Assembly (NCBI GenBank): GCA_025455865.1
Contig: JALOLS010000029.1
Span: 1 to 58,860 of the forward strand
Source: Thermoleophilia bacterium
Lineage (GTDB): Bacteria; Actinomycetota; Thermoleophilia; Miltoncostaeales; Miltoncostaeaceae
Length of the DNA: 58,860 bases
Direction of reading: 5' to 3'
In this document: one piece after another, positions 1 through 7,568 of the stretch
Position numbering within the stretch: the first letter of the stretch is position 1
Layout: the number at the start of each line of letters is the position of its first letter
Program-made: the position numbers and the translations under genes
Notes under the pieces: generated by a model
The model's database searches: none
Seen by the model: the letters and a program-made list of their open reading frames with translations, nothing else
What the model was told of the DNA's origin: nothing

Positions 1-45
1 CCGTCCGGGCCGGCGCGGGGGGATGACCCGGCGCGGCCGAGCGCC

Positions 46-51
46 CATACT
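46..51 (+). promoter_or_regulatory. Putative -10 box CATACT
   Basis: CATACT matches the NANNNT -10 pattern seen before many genes here. Transcription would begin about 6-7 bases downstream, giving a leader of about 20 bases before the GTG at 78. No -35 box or Shine-Dalgarno is evident. Confidence 0.4.
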
Positions 52-77
52 CGGATGACGCCGACCGCGAACCCGGG

Positions 78-284
78 GTGAGCATGGCGACGACCGAGCC
101 ACGCGTCGAGCACCGCCCGAGGCCCACGCGCCGCGCCCCCGGCCGGCCACCGGTCCGGCGGCCCGACCCGGCGCCGTCCACCTGCTGCGGGGTCGCCCTG
201 GAGCCGCTCGACCCCGGCCCGGACGCCGGGCGCATGCACTGCCCGCGCTGCGGCCTGGTGGTCTGGATCGCCCGGGAGGAGTAG
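78..284 (+). CDS. Small zinc-ribbon-like protein
   Basis: A 68-residue protein of unknown function. The N-terminal half is rich in Arg and Pro and probably disordered. The C-terminal half carries Cys36-Cys37 and a CPRCG knuckle (Cys55, Cys58), a spacing compatible with a single zinc ribbon. The first start is GTG at 78; an in-frame ATG lies two codons later at 84. It is a single gene with a -10-like box just upstream and a convergent xseB 15 bases beyond its stop. Cys placement is what can be seen; zinc binding is inferred. It could be a small regulator or an RNA-associated ribbon, but nothing here decides. Confidence 0.6.
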   Translation: MSMATTEPRVEHRPRPTRRAPGRPPVRRPDPAPSTCCGVALEPLDPGPDAGRMHCPRCGLVVWIAREE

Positions 285-299
285 CCGGGCGGCCTCCGC

Positions 300-581
300 T
301 CAGAACGGGGCGTCGCCGGGAGGGGGCGGCGCCCCATCCCCCTGCCCGTCCACGGTGAGCTCCTCGATCTCGGCCCGGATGGCCGCCAGGCGCCGCTCGC
401 AGTAGTCCCGGAGCGCCGCGCCGCGCCGGTAGACGCGCACCGCCTCATCGAGGCCCGCCTCCCCCGACTCCAGGCGCTCGACGCAGTGGGCGAGCGCCGC
501 CTGGGCGGCCTCGAACGGCGTCCCGGGCGGCACGTCGTCGGCCGACGCGATCTCGATGGCCTCCAGGTCGGGCGTGGTCAC
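300..581 (-). CDS. xseB: Exodeoxyribonuclease VII small subunit
   Basis: A 93-residue small subunit of exonuclease VII, which with XseA degrades single-stranded DNA to oligonucleotides. The central helices (FEAA..AL..CVERLESGEAGLDEAV..Y..G) match the XseB signature, in which several small subunits coat the XseA coiled coil. The C-terminus adds an acidic, Pro-rich tail. The GTG start at 581 overlaps the xseA TGA (4-base GTGA overlap), so the two are translationally coupled, as expected for a stoichiometric complex. A longer frame exists upstream inside xseA, but the GTG is the natural start. Confidence 0.93.
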   Translation of the reverse strand: MTTPDLEAIEIASADDVPPGTPFEAAQAALAHCVERLESGEAGLDEAVRVYRRGAALRDYCERRLAAIRAEIEELTVDGQGDGAPPPPGDAPF

Positions 582-1933
582 GCTGGACCTCCGGTGACGG
601 TGGCGGGGACGGTGCCGTCGGCGAACGTGAGGCGGACCTCGCCGGCCGCGTGCGCGGCGGCGGCGCCGGTCACCGCGCGCCCGGCCGGATCGCGCACCAG
701 GGCGAAGCCGGATGCCAGCGGCCGGGTGGGGTCGGCGCCCGCGAGCCGGGCGGCCAGGACGGCCAGGCGGGCGCCGGCGTCCCGCGTGCAGGCGGCCGCG
801 GCCCGGCCGGCCCGCGCGCCGAGGGCGGCCACGTCGCGGCCCTCGGCGGCGCCCCGGGCCCGGAGGGCCACCCGGAGCGCCCGGCCGCGGCCGCGCAGGC
901 CGGCATCCGCCCCCGCCGCCCGCGTGCCCAGGCCGGCGCGCAGGCGCCGCCCGAGGTCGGCCGTCGCCCGCGCGGGCGCCTCGGCCAGCGACGCCGGCCG
1001 GGCCAGGCACGGCCGGCCGGTGAGCGCGCCGAGGTCGCGGGCGGCGAGGTCGACCCGGCGGCGCGCGGCGGCGCCCAGCCGCCGGCCCGCCGCCCCGACC
1101 TCCTCGCGCAGCAGGGCGAGGTCGGGCACGACCAGGTCGGCCGCGGCGGTCGGCGTGGCGGCGTCGCGGTCGGACGCCCGGCAGACCAGGGTGGTGTCGC
1201 GCATGTGGCCCACCGCGGAGACGACCGGGGTCGCGCACGCCGCGACCGCGCGCACCAGCCCCTCGTCGCTGAACGGCATGAGGTCCTGCAGGCTCCCCCC
1301 GCCGCGGGCGATCACGATGACGTCCACCCGGGGATCCGCGTCGAGCGTCCGGAGGGCGGCGGTGACCTCGCCCACGCAGGCCGGCCCCTGCATGGCGGCG
1401 CGCACCACCGTGAGCGGCACCGGGCAGCGGGCCTCCATGCGCCTGCGCACGTCGTCGAGGGCCGCGCCGCCCGCCGCGGTGATGAGCCCGACCCGGGCGG
1501 GCAGGAACGGGAGCGGCCGCTTGCGGCCGGGATCGAAGAGCCCCTCCCGGGCCAGGCGCTCGGCCCGCTCGGCGATGATCCGCAGGAGCTCCCCCTCGCC
1601 GGCCGGCTCCAGGTGGGTGAGCCGCAGCCGCAGCCCGCCGTCGCGCCGGGAGAGCTCCAGCCGCCCGAAGCCCTCGACCAGCATCCCGTCGGCCGGGTCG
1701 AAGCCCCGCGCCATCTCGCTGGCGAAGCTCATCACCTGCAGGCGGGCCTCGACCCCGGGACGGGGGTCGACGAGCTGGAAGAACAGCACCCGTCCGTCCC
1801 GGCCCCGCCGGAGGCCCACCACCTCGCCCCGCACCCACATGCCCGGGGTGGTGGCGAGCAGGTTCTCGACGGATCGCACGACCTGGCCCACCTCGAAGGT
1901 GCGCCGGGCGGCTCGGCGGGCGGTGACGGCCAC
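578..1933 (-). CDS. xseA: Exodeoxyribonuclease VII large subunit
   Basis: The 451-residue catalytic subunit of exonuclease VII (single-strand DNA nuclease in repair and recombination). An N-terminal OB fold spans about residues 12-107, followed by the nuclease core with the ARGGGS..DL..F motif (residues 209-221) and the SAVGH..DTT..D..A.TPTAAAD segment (239-266), both diagnostic. The C-terminus ends with the usual LASGFALVRD.. strand segment. Start is GTG at 1933. It lies 31 bases downstream of the CopCD gene and is coupled to xseB. A weak -10-like GATCAT lies 5 bases before the start, so an internal promoter is possible. Confidence 0.95.
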   Translation of the reverse strand: MAVTARRAARRTFEVGQVVRSVENLLATTPGMWVRGEVVGLRRGRDGRVLFFQLVDPRPGVEARLQVMSFASEMARGFDPADGMLVEGFGRLELSRRDGGLRLRLTHLEPAGEGELLRIIAERAERLAREGLFDPGRKRPLPFLPARVGLITAAGGAALDDVRRRMEARCPVPLTVVRAAMQGPACVGEVTAALRTLDADPRVDVIVIARGGGSLQDLMPFSDEGLVRAVAACATPVVSAVGHMRDTTLVCRASDRDAATPTAAADLVVPDLALLREEVGAAGRRLGAAARRRVDLAARDLGALTGRPCLARPASLAEAPARATADLGRRLRAGLGTRAAGADAGLRGRGRALRVALRARGAAEGRDVAALGARAGRAAAACTRDAGARLAVLAARLAGADPTRPLASGFALVRDPAGRAVTGAAAAHAAGEVRLTFADGTVPATVTGGPA

Positions 1934-1964
1934 GGGGGGATGATCCCACGGCCCCCCGACGCGC

Positions 1965-3365
1965 TCAGCCCGGGGGCGGCAGGGCGGTCAGGAGCGCCAC
2001 GCACACCATCACGCCGAGCGCGAGCACCAGCTCCGCCCGCACGCTCGCCCCGAGCGCCCGCGCCGCGCCGCGGTCGGCGGCGTCGAGGCCGAGGGCCGTG
2101 CGCTCCAGGCGCGGATGGACCACGAAGCGGTTGTAGGCCCCGCCGGCCAGCATGACGGCGAACAGGAGCAGCTTCACCGCGAGCGCCCGGCCGTAGCCGG
2201 TGTCCCACAGGTCGTCCAGCGATGAGAGCTCGGCGAGCGCGCGGTAGGTCCCGGTGACGACCAGGGCGACCACGGCGGCCACGGCGAGGGCCGAGAAGCG
2301 GACCACCACACCGGCCCCCAGGCGCACCCGGTCGCCCTCGTCCAGGGGCCGGAGCGCCGGCGCGACGAGCACCAGGAGCACGACGAGCCCCCCGAGCCAG
2401 AGGCCGGTCGCCCAGGCGTGGACCGCGTCGACGCCCACGTTCAGGGTGACGTCGGACCCGGTGGAGGCATGGCCGGACCAGGCCAGGGCGAGCGCCGCGA
2501 GCGCGGGCGGGCCGGCGAGGGCGGCCGCCCAGCCGGGTCCCGGGGCGGCCCGGTCGCGGCGCGCGAGCAGCGCGCCGGCGAGCGCGGCGAGGGCGACCGC
2601 GAGGGCGACGACCACGATGGCGCGGCCCCAGCGGGTGTCGGCGAGCAGCGCGGTGAGGTCGCCCGGCCCGGCCCGCAGGGCCCGGAGCTGGGCGACCGGC
2701 AGCAGCAGGACCCCGAGGCCCGCGGCCGCGACGAGCGCCCACCAGGCCCGCCACCACCCCCGGGCCGCGGCCTGGAGCGGCCCCGCGGACCGCGCCTGCA
2801 GCCCGGCGCGGTCCGCGGGGCCCGGCGGCCACACCCCGCCCTCCCGCCAGGCGGCGCCCACCACCCCCGCGCGCACCGCCGCGAGCCCGATGAGCCCGAG
2901 CGCCCCCGAGAGCAGGAGCAGCCGCGCCACCACCCCGAGCGCCGAGGTGCCGCCCCGGACCGGGTCGCCCGGCGGCGGCGGCACGGGCTCGGTCCGGCGC
3001 ACCGCGAAGGCGAGGGTGCCCCCGGTCACGTGGCCGTCGCCCGAGAACGCCCGCCAGGCCACGCGGTAGGTACCCGGCCCGGCCGGGCGGAGCCGGGCGA
3101 CCACCGCCTGGGGGTCGGCCGGGTCCCGGCCCGCGGGCCCGGAGACGACCCGGCCCCGCGGCCCGGTGACCTCCAGGCGCAGGAACGTCCCGGACACCGG
3201 CGCGGCCAGGGCCAGGCGCACCTGCCCGGGCGCGGCCGCCAGGAGCGCCCCCCCGGGCGGCGACGCCGACACCAGGCCGGCGTGGCCGAGGGCCGGCGCG
3301 GCGGGCACGAGGGCCGCCGCGGCGAGCAGGACGAGCGCGAGGATGGTCCGTCCGCGGGCGGGCAT
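1965..3365 (-). CDS. CopC-CopD fusion copper protein
   Basis: A 466-residue membrane protein. A signal peptide (about residues 1-27) is followed by mature His28 in a GHAGL..SPP context, typical of the CopC cupredoxin-like domain whose N-terminal His binds Cu(II) (about 28-127). A Pro-rich linker leads into a CopD-type integral membrane domain with about eight hydrophobic helices. This YcnJ-like architecture is known in Gram-positives for copper uptake or handling. Only part of the usual Met/His copper motifs can be judged by eye. The start ATG at 3365 sits 9 bases from a TAGCGT box, so the mRNA is probably leaderless. A solo CopC occurs at 55.2 kb. Confidence 0.85.
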   Translation of the reverse strand: MPARGRTILALVLLAAAALVPAAPALGHAGLVSASPPGGALLAAAPGQVRLALAAPVSGTFLRLEVTGPRGRVVSGPAGRDPADPQAVVARLRPAGPGTYRVAWRAFSGDGHVTGGTLAFAVRRTEPVPPPPGDPVRGGTSALGVVARLLLLSGALGLIGLAAVRAGVVGAAWREGGVWPPGPADRAGLQARSAGPLQAAARGWWRAWWALVAAAGLGVLLLPVAQLRALRAGPGDLTALLADTRWGRAIVVVALAVALAALAGALLARRDRAAPGPGWAAALAGPPALAALALAWSGHASTGSDVTLNVGVDAVHAWATGLWLGGLVVLLVLVAPALRPLDEGDRVRLGAGVVVRFSALAVAAVVALVVTGTYRALAELSSLDDLWDTGYGRALAVKLLLFAVMLAGGAYNRFVVHPRLERTALGLDAADRGAARALGASVRAELVLALGVMVCVALLTALPPPG

Positions 3366-3374
3366 CGGGCGGCG

Positions 3375-3380
3375 ACGCTA
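3375..3380 (-). promoter_or_regulatory. -10 box TAGCGT, leaderless CopCD start
   Basis: On the minus strand TAGCGT is followed by nine bases and then the ATG at 3365, placing the predicted transcription start at or next to the start codon. It is back to back with the plus-strand box at 3404. Confidence 0.55.
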
Positions 3381-3403
3381 GCAGCGCCGCCGGGTCCAGC
3401 GGC

Positions 3404-3409
3404 TACCCT
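3404..3409 (+). promoter_or_regulatory. -10 box TACCCT for methyltransferase
   Basis: TACCCT lies 27 bases upstream of the ATG at 3437. The predicted leader is about 20 bases and includes GGAG a few bases before the start. It forms a divergent pair with the CopCD promoter. Confidence 0.45.
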
Positions 3410-3436
3410 GCACGCTCACCCCGACGTGGAGCCCGG

Positions 3437-4207
3437 ATGCACCAGGCGCTTGAGCAGTGGCAGCAGGAGACCATCGAGTGGGAGGAGCGCGACAACCGGC
3501 GCTTCACCCTCGAGTACACCGCGCCGGTGCTCAGCCGCCTCATCGGCCCGCCGTCGGCGGGCGGGCGGGTGCTCTCGGTGGGCTGCGGGGTCGGCAGCGA
3601 CGTCGAGGCGCTCGTCGAGCTCGGCTGGGACGCGCACGGGGTGGAGCCCGGCTACCGCTCCAGCGCCTGGGACCGCCGGCGCGAGCCGGAGCGCTTCCGG
3701 TCGGTGGACGGGCGCACGCTCCCGTTCCCCGACGCGGCCTTCGACGCGGTGACCTCCTACGGGGTCATCGAGCACGTCGGGGCGATCGGGGACTCGGTCG
3801 CCACCCACCCGGACGTGTGGGAGCAGCGGGTGCGCTTCGCCCGGGAGCTCGCGCGGGTCGTCCGGCCGGGCGGGGCGATGGTCATCTCCACCCCCAACAA
3901 GCTCTTCCCGGCCGACTTCTTCCACTCGCCCAACCGGTTCGGGATGCGCTGGCACTCCCCGCGCGAGCCGTTCTCGGTCTCCTTCGCGGAGCTCCGCCGC
4001 CTGTTCCTCGATGAGGCCGGGTGCCGGGCCATCCGCCACCTGTCCCTCGACGGCGCGTTCGTGTTCCGGCGCTCCCAGCAGCACCTGTGGGGCCGGATCC
4101 TGGTGCCGCCGGCCCGGGTCGCGTTCCGGGCGCTCGGGCGCCTGGCCATGCAGCCGGTCGCCCGCTCGCCGCTCAACCCGTTCCTGATCGTGGCGATCGC
4201 CCGCTAG
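3437..4207 (+). CDS. Class I SAM-dependent methyltransferase
   Basis: A 256-residue Methyltransf_11-type protein. Motif I is VLSVGCGVGSD (about residues 45-55), the acidic loop after strand 2 is HGVEPG, and the post-I region FDAVTSYGVIEHV and the VRPGG turn are intact, so it should bind SAM. The region after motif VI carries an SPNRFG..WHSP stretch often seen in surface-sugar or lipid methyltransferases, but the substrate cannot be named. It is divergent from CopCD and lies 6 bases before the Tim44-like gene on the same strand, probably co-transcribed. No signal peptide or membrane helix is evident. Confidence 0.8.
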   Translation: MHQALEQWQQETIEWEERDNRRFTLEYTAPVLSRLIGPPSAGGRVLSVGCGVGSDVEALVELGWDAHGVEPGYRSSAWDRRREPERFRSVDGRTLPFPDAAFDAVTSYGVIEHVGAIGDSVATHPDVWEQRVRFARELARVVRPGGAMVISTPNKLFPADFFHSPNRFGMRWHSPREPFSVSFAELRRLFLDEAGCRAIRHLSLDGAFVFRRSQQHLWGRILVPPARVAFRALGRLAMQPVARSPLNPFLIVAIAR

Positions 4208-4213
4208 CGAGCG

Positions 4214-5522
4214 ATGCGCCGCGTCCTCCCGCTCGCGCTCGCCTGGGTCCTCGCCGGCGCCGCGACCGCCCTCGGGGCGGCCGGCGGGGGCAGCAGCGGC
4301 TTCGGCGGCGGCGGGGGCGGCGGCGGGGGCTTCGGCGGCGGGGGCGGCGGGAGCGGGGGCGGCGGGAGCGGGGAGTTCGAACCGTGGAGCCTGCTGTTCG
4401 TCGTCATCGTCTTCGCGATCATCCTGCTGATCAGCCACGTCCACTCCCGCCGGAAGCGCCGGCGGCAGGCCGGGACCTGGGACCCGTCGGTGGCCGCCGA
4501 CCGGGACCGCGAGACGCACGAGGTGCGCACGGAGCGCACCCGGAAGGTCGCGGGCAAGGCCCTGGTCGCCGCGGAGGACGACCCGGCCTTCGCGCCCGAG
4601 GTGGTGGCCCGGGAGGGCGAGCGGCTCTTCCGGGAGATCCAGGCCGCCTGGGACCGCCGCGACGACGCGGCCCTGCGGCGGATGGTCGCCCCCGAGCTCA
4701 TGGTCGAGTGGTTGCGGCGCCTGGCCGACTTCCACGCCAAGGGCTGGCACAACCGGGTCATCGTGCACGAGCCCGTCGTGGTCGAGTACGTGGGGCTCAC
4801 GAACCGCGAGGGGCACGAGGAGGACCGCGTGGTGGTCCGGGTCTCGGCCACGATCGAGGACTTCGTGCAGGAGGCGGACGGCGACGTGCTGCACCACACC
4901 GGGATGGACCAGACGACGACGGCCATCCGGGAGTTCTGGACGCTGGGCCGCCACGGCGACGGCTGGATGCTGCTCTCGATCGAGCAGGACCACGAGGGCG
5001 AGCACCAGCTCCGGGCGCCGATCGTGGCCGATCCGGCCGACGACGGGCGCATGGTCGACGAGGCCCTGGTCGAGGGGGGCGTGGAGCGGCGCCTGCCCGC
5101 CGGCCACCGGATCGCCGATCTCGCCGACCTGGACTTCGACGGCGACGCGCTCACCGCGGCACGTGACCTGTCCCTGGCCGACGGCCGCTTCGACCCCGGG
5201 GTCATCGAGGCCGGGGTCCGCCGCGCGGTGGCCGCCTGGGCCGAGGCGGTGGACGGCGAGGACGACCCCCTGCTCGCGGTGGCCCCGGGTCGGGGCGATC
5301 CGGGTGAGCGAGGTCGACGCGGCGACGGAGCCGCCCCGGGTGCGGGTGGAGGTGGACGTGGAGGGCGTCCGGTTCGTCGAGGACCGGGACACCCTCGCGC
5401 TCCTGGCCGGCAGCCGCACCGAGGCGGCGCGCTTCACCGAGCACTGGACCCTCGCGCTGGACGACGCCTCCCCCGACACGCCGTGGCGGCTGGTCGGCGG
5501 GGCGCCGGTCAGCCTCGCCTGA
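4214..5522 (+). pseudogene. Tim44-like membrane protein, frameshift/internal deletion
   Basis: The start at 4214 encodes a signal-like hydrophobic segment, a long Gly/Ser-rich linker, one transmembrane helix (about residues 57-75) and a Tim44/NTF2-like domain (RLFREIQAAWD...MVAPELMVEW...; REFWTLG...LLSIEQD) followed by a second, similar domain. Around 5281-5296 the reading frame changes: after DPLLAVA the coding sense continues one base later with VGAIRVSEVDAA and ends FTEHWTLALDD...VSLA at 5522. From family memory about 20 residues that normally join these parts also seem to be absent. The uninterrupted frame instead runs on as low-quality sequence to 6280. Either a pseudogene or an assembly indel. 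Confidence 0.7.
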
Positions 5523-5527
5523 CCGGC

Positions 5528-6082
5528 TCAGAAGGGGACGCGGCCCCCGGCGCGCCAGCCGGCGAGGTCATACAGCGCGCGCCGGGGCACCCCCACGGCC
5601 GACACCACCACGGTGTGCCCGCCGCGCCGGAGCGTGACCACGGTCCGTCCGCCCACGTCGAAGCTCCTGAGGAGCGTGCCGGACCGCGCCGCCCGCCGGG
5701 CCATGGCGGGAGGGTCGAGCGGGGGGCCGGAGATGACCGAGTACCCCAGGCGCCGTCCGCCCCGCTCGAAGTCGACGGTGGTCGCGACCCGCCCGTGCAC
5801 CCGGTCCTGCCGGACGCCGACCGGGCGCCAGCCCCGGGCGGTCAGGTCGGGGACCGGGACGCCCTCGGGGGCGATCGCGAGCAGGCCCGGGGCGGCCGGC
5901 GCGGGCGCCCCGGACTCCGGCGGCAACCCCTGGATCCCCGCCGTCGTGGCGAGGACGTCGCCGCCGGTCACGTCGCCCGGCAGCATGAAGGCCACCGACA
6001 CGCCGAGGGCCACGACGGTGACGCCGAGGCCGCAGGCGAGGCCGGCGCGGCGGCGGGCAGGGCTCGGGGGCGGCTCGCTCAT
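5528..6082 (-). CDS. Membrane-anchored anti-sigma-like extracytoplasmic domain
   Basis: A 184-residue protein with one N-terminal membrane helix (about 12-35) and an exported domain. The pattern VPDLTARGW..VG......VAT.VDFERGGRRL.Y.V followed by RSFDVGGRTVVTLRRGGHTVVVSAVG resembles the periplasmic C-terminal domain of RsiW-type transmembrane anti-sigma factors. There is no cytosolic zinc-binding anti-sigma domain (HxxxCxxC) and no sigma factor next to it. It is convergent with the Tim44-like gene (5 bases apart) and divergent from ctaA. The fold assignment is by pattern memory; the function is unknown. Confidence 0.6.
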   Translation of the reverse strand: MSEPPPSPARRRAGLACGLGVTVVALGVSVAFMLPGDVTGGDVLATTAGIQGLPPESGAPAPAAPGLLAIAPEGVPVPDLTARGWRPVGVRQDRVHGRVATTVDFERGGRRLGYSVISGPPLDPPAMARRAARSGTLLRSFDVGGRTVVTLRRGGHTVVVSAVGVPRRALYDLAGWRAGGRVPF

Positions 6083-6089
6083 CGGGGGG

Positions 6090-6095
6090 ATTGTG
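6090..6095 (-). promoter_or_regulatory. Putative -10 box CACAAT
   Basis: On the minus strand CACAAT is followed by seven bases and the ATG at 6082, consistent with a leaderless start; the first position deviates from TANNNT. Confidence 0.35.
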
Positions 6096-6146
6096 ACCCC
6101 TCGAGGAGGGGACGAAGGGCGCGGCCGTCCGCGGGGGGGTGCGGGA

Positions 6147-6152
6147 TAGCAT
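6147..6152 (+). promoter_or_regulatory. -10 box TAGCAT, leaderless ctaA start
   Basis: TAGCAT is followed by seven bases and a GTG at 6160. This argues for 6160 rather than the earlier in-frame GTG at 6139, which lies upstream of the box. Confidence 0.55.
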
Positions 6153-6159
6153 CCGCGGC

Positions 6160-7149
6160 GTGGCGCAGCGCACCGCGAGCCTCCCCGTTCCCGGTCCGTT
6201 CCGGCGGGCCTGGGGCGCCGTCACCGCCCGGCGCGGCTTCCGCGCGCTGGCGATGGTCAACGCGGTGCTCCTGTGGCTGATCATCCCGAGCGGCGGCATC
6301 GTGCGGCTCACCGACTCGGGCCTCGGCTGCACCGACTGGCCGCTCTGCGACAACGGGGCCCTCGTCCCGGCGGCCACCCACCACGCCTGGATCGAGTACA
6401 CGAACCGGATGCTCTCCGCGGTGATCATGGGCGTCGCCGTGCTGACCTGGCTGGTCGCCCGCCGGGTCGACGGCCGCCCGCGCGCCGCCCGGCGGGCCGC
6501 GCTGGTCGCGGCCGTGGCCACCGTCGGCCAGGTCCCCCTGGGCGCGGTCACCGTGGTGTTCGACCTGCACCCGCTGCTGGTCGGCAGCCACTTCCTGCTC
6601 TCGATCGTCGCCCTGAGCGCCGCCGTCGTCTGCGTGACCGCGGCCGACGACCACCTGCGCCGGGCGCGGCGCGCCTGGCGGCGCATCCAGAGCCCGCTCG
6701 CCGTGGGCAGCGCCGTCGCGCTGCTCGGCGTCATCGTCACCGGGGTGCTGGTGACCGCCGCGGGGCCCCACTCCGGCGACCCCGACGTGCTCGACCGCTT
6801 CGGCAACCTGGACCAGGCGGCCTACATCCACGTGCGCGTGGTCGTCGGCTTCCTGGCCCTCGGCGCGGCGCTCGCGGTGTGGGTCTGGAGGCGCGGGACG
6901 GCCGACCGCACCGCCCGCATCCTCGCCCTGTGCTTCCTGCCCGCGCTGATCGCCCAGATCGTGATCGGCGAGGTCCAGTGGCGCACGGAGCTGCCCTGGG
7001 AGGTCGTGGTCTTCCACGTGAGCATCGCCGGCCTGGTCTGGGGCATCGGCGCCGCCCTGGCGCTGCGCCTGGCGCGGCCCGTGGTGACCGGCGACCCGCC
7101 CGCGCCCACCGGCGAGACCGCGGGCGCCGGGGGGCCGGCCCGGGCCTGA
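6160..7149 (+). CDS. ctaA: Heme A synthase (COX15/CtaA family)
   Basis: A 329-residue polytopic membrane enzyme that oxidises the C8 methyl of heme O to a formyl group to make heme A for aa3-type oxidases. The first helix is followed by RLTDSGLGCTDWPLC, the family signature with a Cys pair in the first extracytoplasmic loop, then EYTNR and two HxxLL/HF-type heme-ligand regions (HPLLVGSHF, HVRVVVGF, VFHVSIAG). About eight helices are predicted. The GTG at 6160 is chosen because a TAGCAT box lies seven bases upstream. No ctaB or oxidase genes are in the window. It is convergent, 7 bases from the DksA-like gene. Confidence 0.92.
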   Translation: MAQRTASLPVPGPFRRAWGAVTARRGFRALAMVNAVLLWLIIPSGGIVRLTDSGLGCTDWPLCDNGALVPAATHHAWIEYTNRMLSAVIMGVAVLTWLVARRVDGRPRAARRAALVAAVATVGQVPLGAVTVVFDLHPLLVGSHFLLSIVALSAAVVCVTAADDHLRRARRAWRRIQSPLAVGSAVALLGVIVTGVLVTAAGPHSGDPDVLDRFGNLDQAAYIHVRVVVGFLALGAALAVWVWRRGTADRTARILALCFLPALIAQIVIGEVQWRTELPWEVVVFHVSIAGLVWGIGAALALRLARPVVTGDPPAPTGETAGAGGPARA

Positions 7150-7156
7150 GCCCGGG

Positions 7157-7516
7157 TCAGCGCCGGCCGCGGCCCGCGCGGGAGGCGCAGGCGACGCAGC
7201 GATCGGCGTCCGGCATCACCTTGAGCCGGGCCTCGGGGATGGCCTCCCCGCAGTCGACGCACACCCCGTAGGTGCCGGCCTCGACGGCCTCGCGGGCCCG
7301 GCGGGCGCGCTCCTCCTGATCACGCAGGCGCAGGAGCGCGCGCAGGTCGCGCTCGCGGCGCTCGGCGTCGGTGGCCGCCTCGGCCGGATGGTGGTGGGCG
7401 TCGGAGCGCTCGTCGCCGTCGGCGGCGAGGTCGCGCCGCCGCGCCTTCTCCCGCGCCTCGGCCTCCAGGCGGGCCAGCACATCGGCCGGGTCGCTCTCGC
7501 GGGGCGTCGTGGACAT
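7157..7516 (-). CDS. DksA/TraR-family zinc finger protein
   Basis: A 119-residue protein with a charged helical N-terminal two-thirds and a C-terminal C4 zinc finger: YGVCVDCGEAIPEARLKVMPDA..CVAC (Cys86, Cys89, Cys107, Cys110). This is the DksA/TraR family finger; family members bind the RNA polymerase secondary channel. The helical arm is acidic and His-rich (SDAHHHP). The acidic Asp pair at the DksA coiled-coil tip cannot be identified with certainty. The start ATG at 7516 lies eight bases after a TACGAT box (leaderless), and the promoter is divergent from the ABC exporter operon. It may be a general stress regulator like other short actinobacterial members. Confidence 0.85.
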   Translation of the reverse strand: MSTTPRESDPADVLARLEAEAREKARRRDLAADGDERSDAHHHPAEAATDAERRERDLRALLRLRDQEERARRAREAVEAGTYGVCVDCGEAIPEARLKVMPDADRCVACASRAGRGRR

Positions 7517-7524
7517 GGGCCGGG

Positions 7525-7530
7525 ATCGTA
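7525..7530 (-). promoter_or_regulatory. -10 box TACGAT, leaderless DksA-like start
   Basis: On the minus strand TACGAT is followed by eight bases and the ATG at 7516. The plus-strand box at 7555 is only 24 bases away, so polymerases at the two promoters would compete. Confidence 0.6.
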
Positions 7531-7554
7531 GCGGCGCGCCCGGCGTGGTGGCGA

Positions 7555-7560
7555 TACCCT
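7555..7560 (+). promoter_or_regulatory. -10 box TACCCT, leaderless ABC operon start
   Basis: TACCCT is followed by eight bases and the GTG at 7569. There is no Shine-Dalgarno before that GTG, supporting leaderless initiation. Confidence 0.6.
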
Positions 7561-7568
7561 CCCGCGTC

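Noticed and set aside
4214-6280. A single 688-residue Tim44-like protein
   Set aside because: After about 5290 the frame loses coding sense and runs antisense through the next gene; the true C-terminus is in the adjacent frame ending at 5522.
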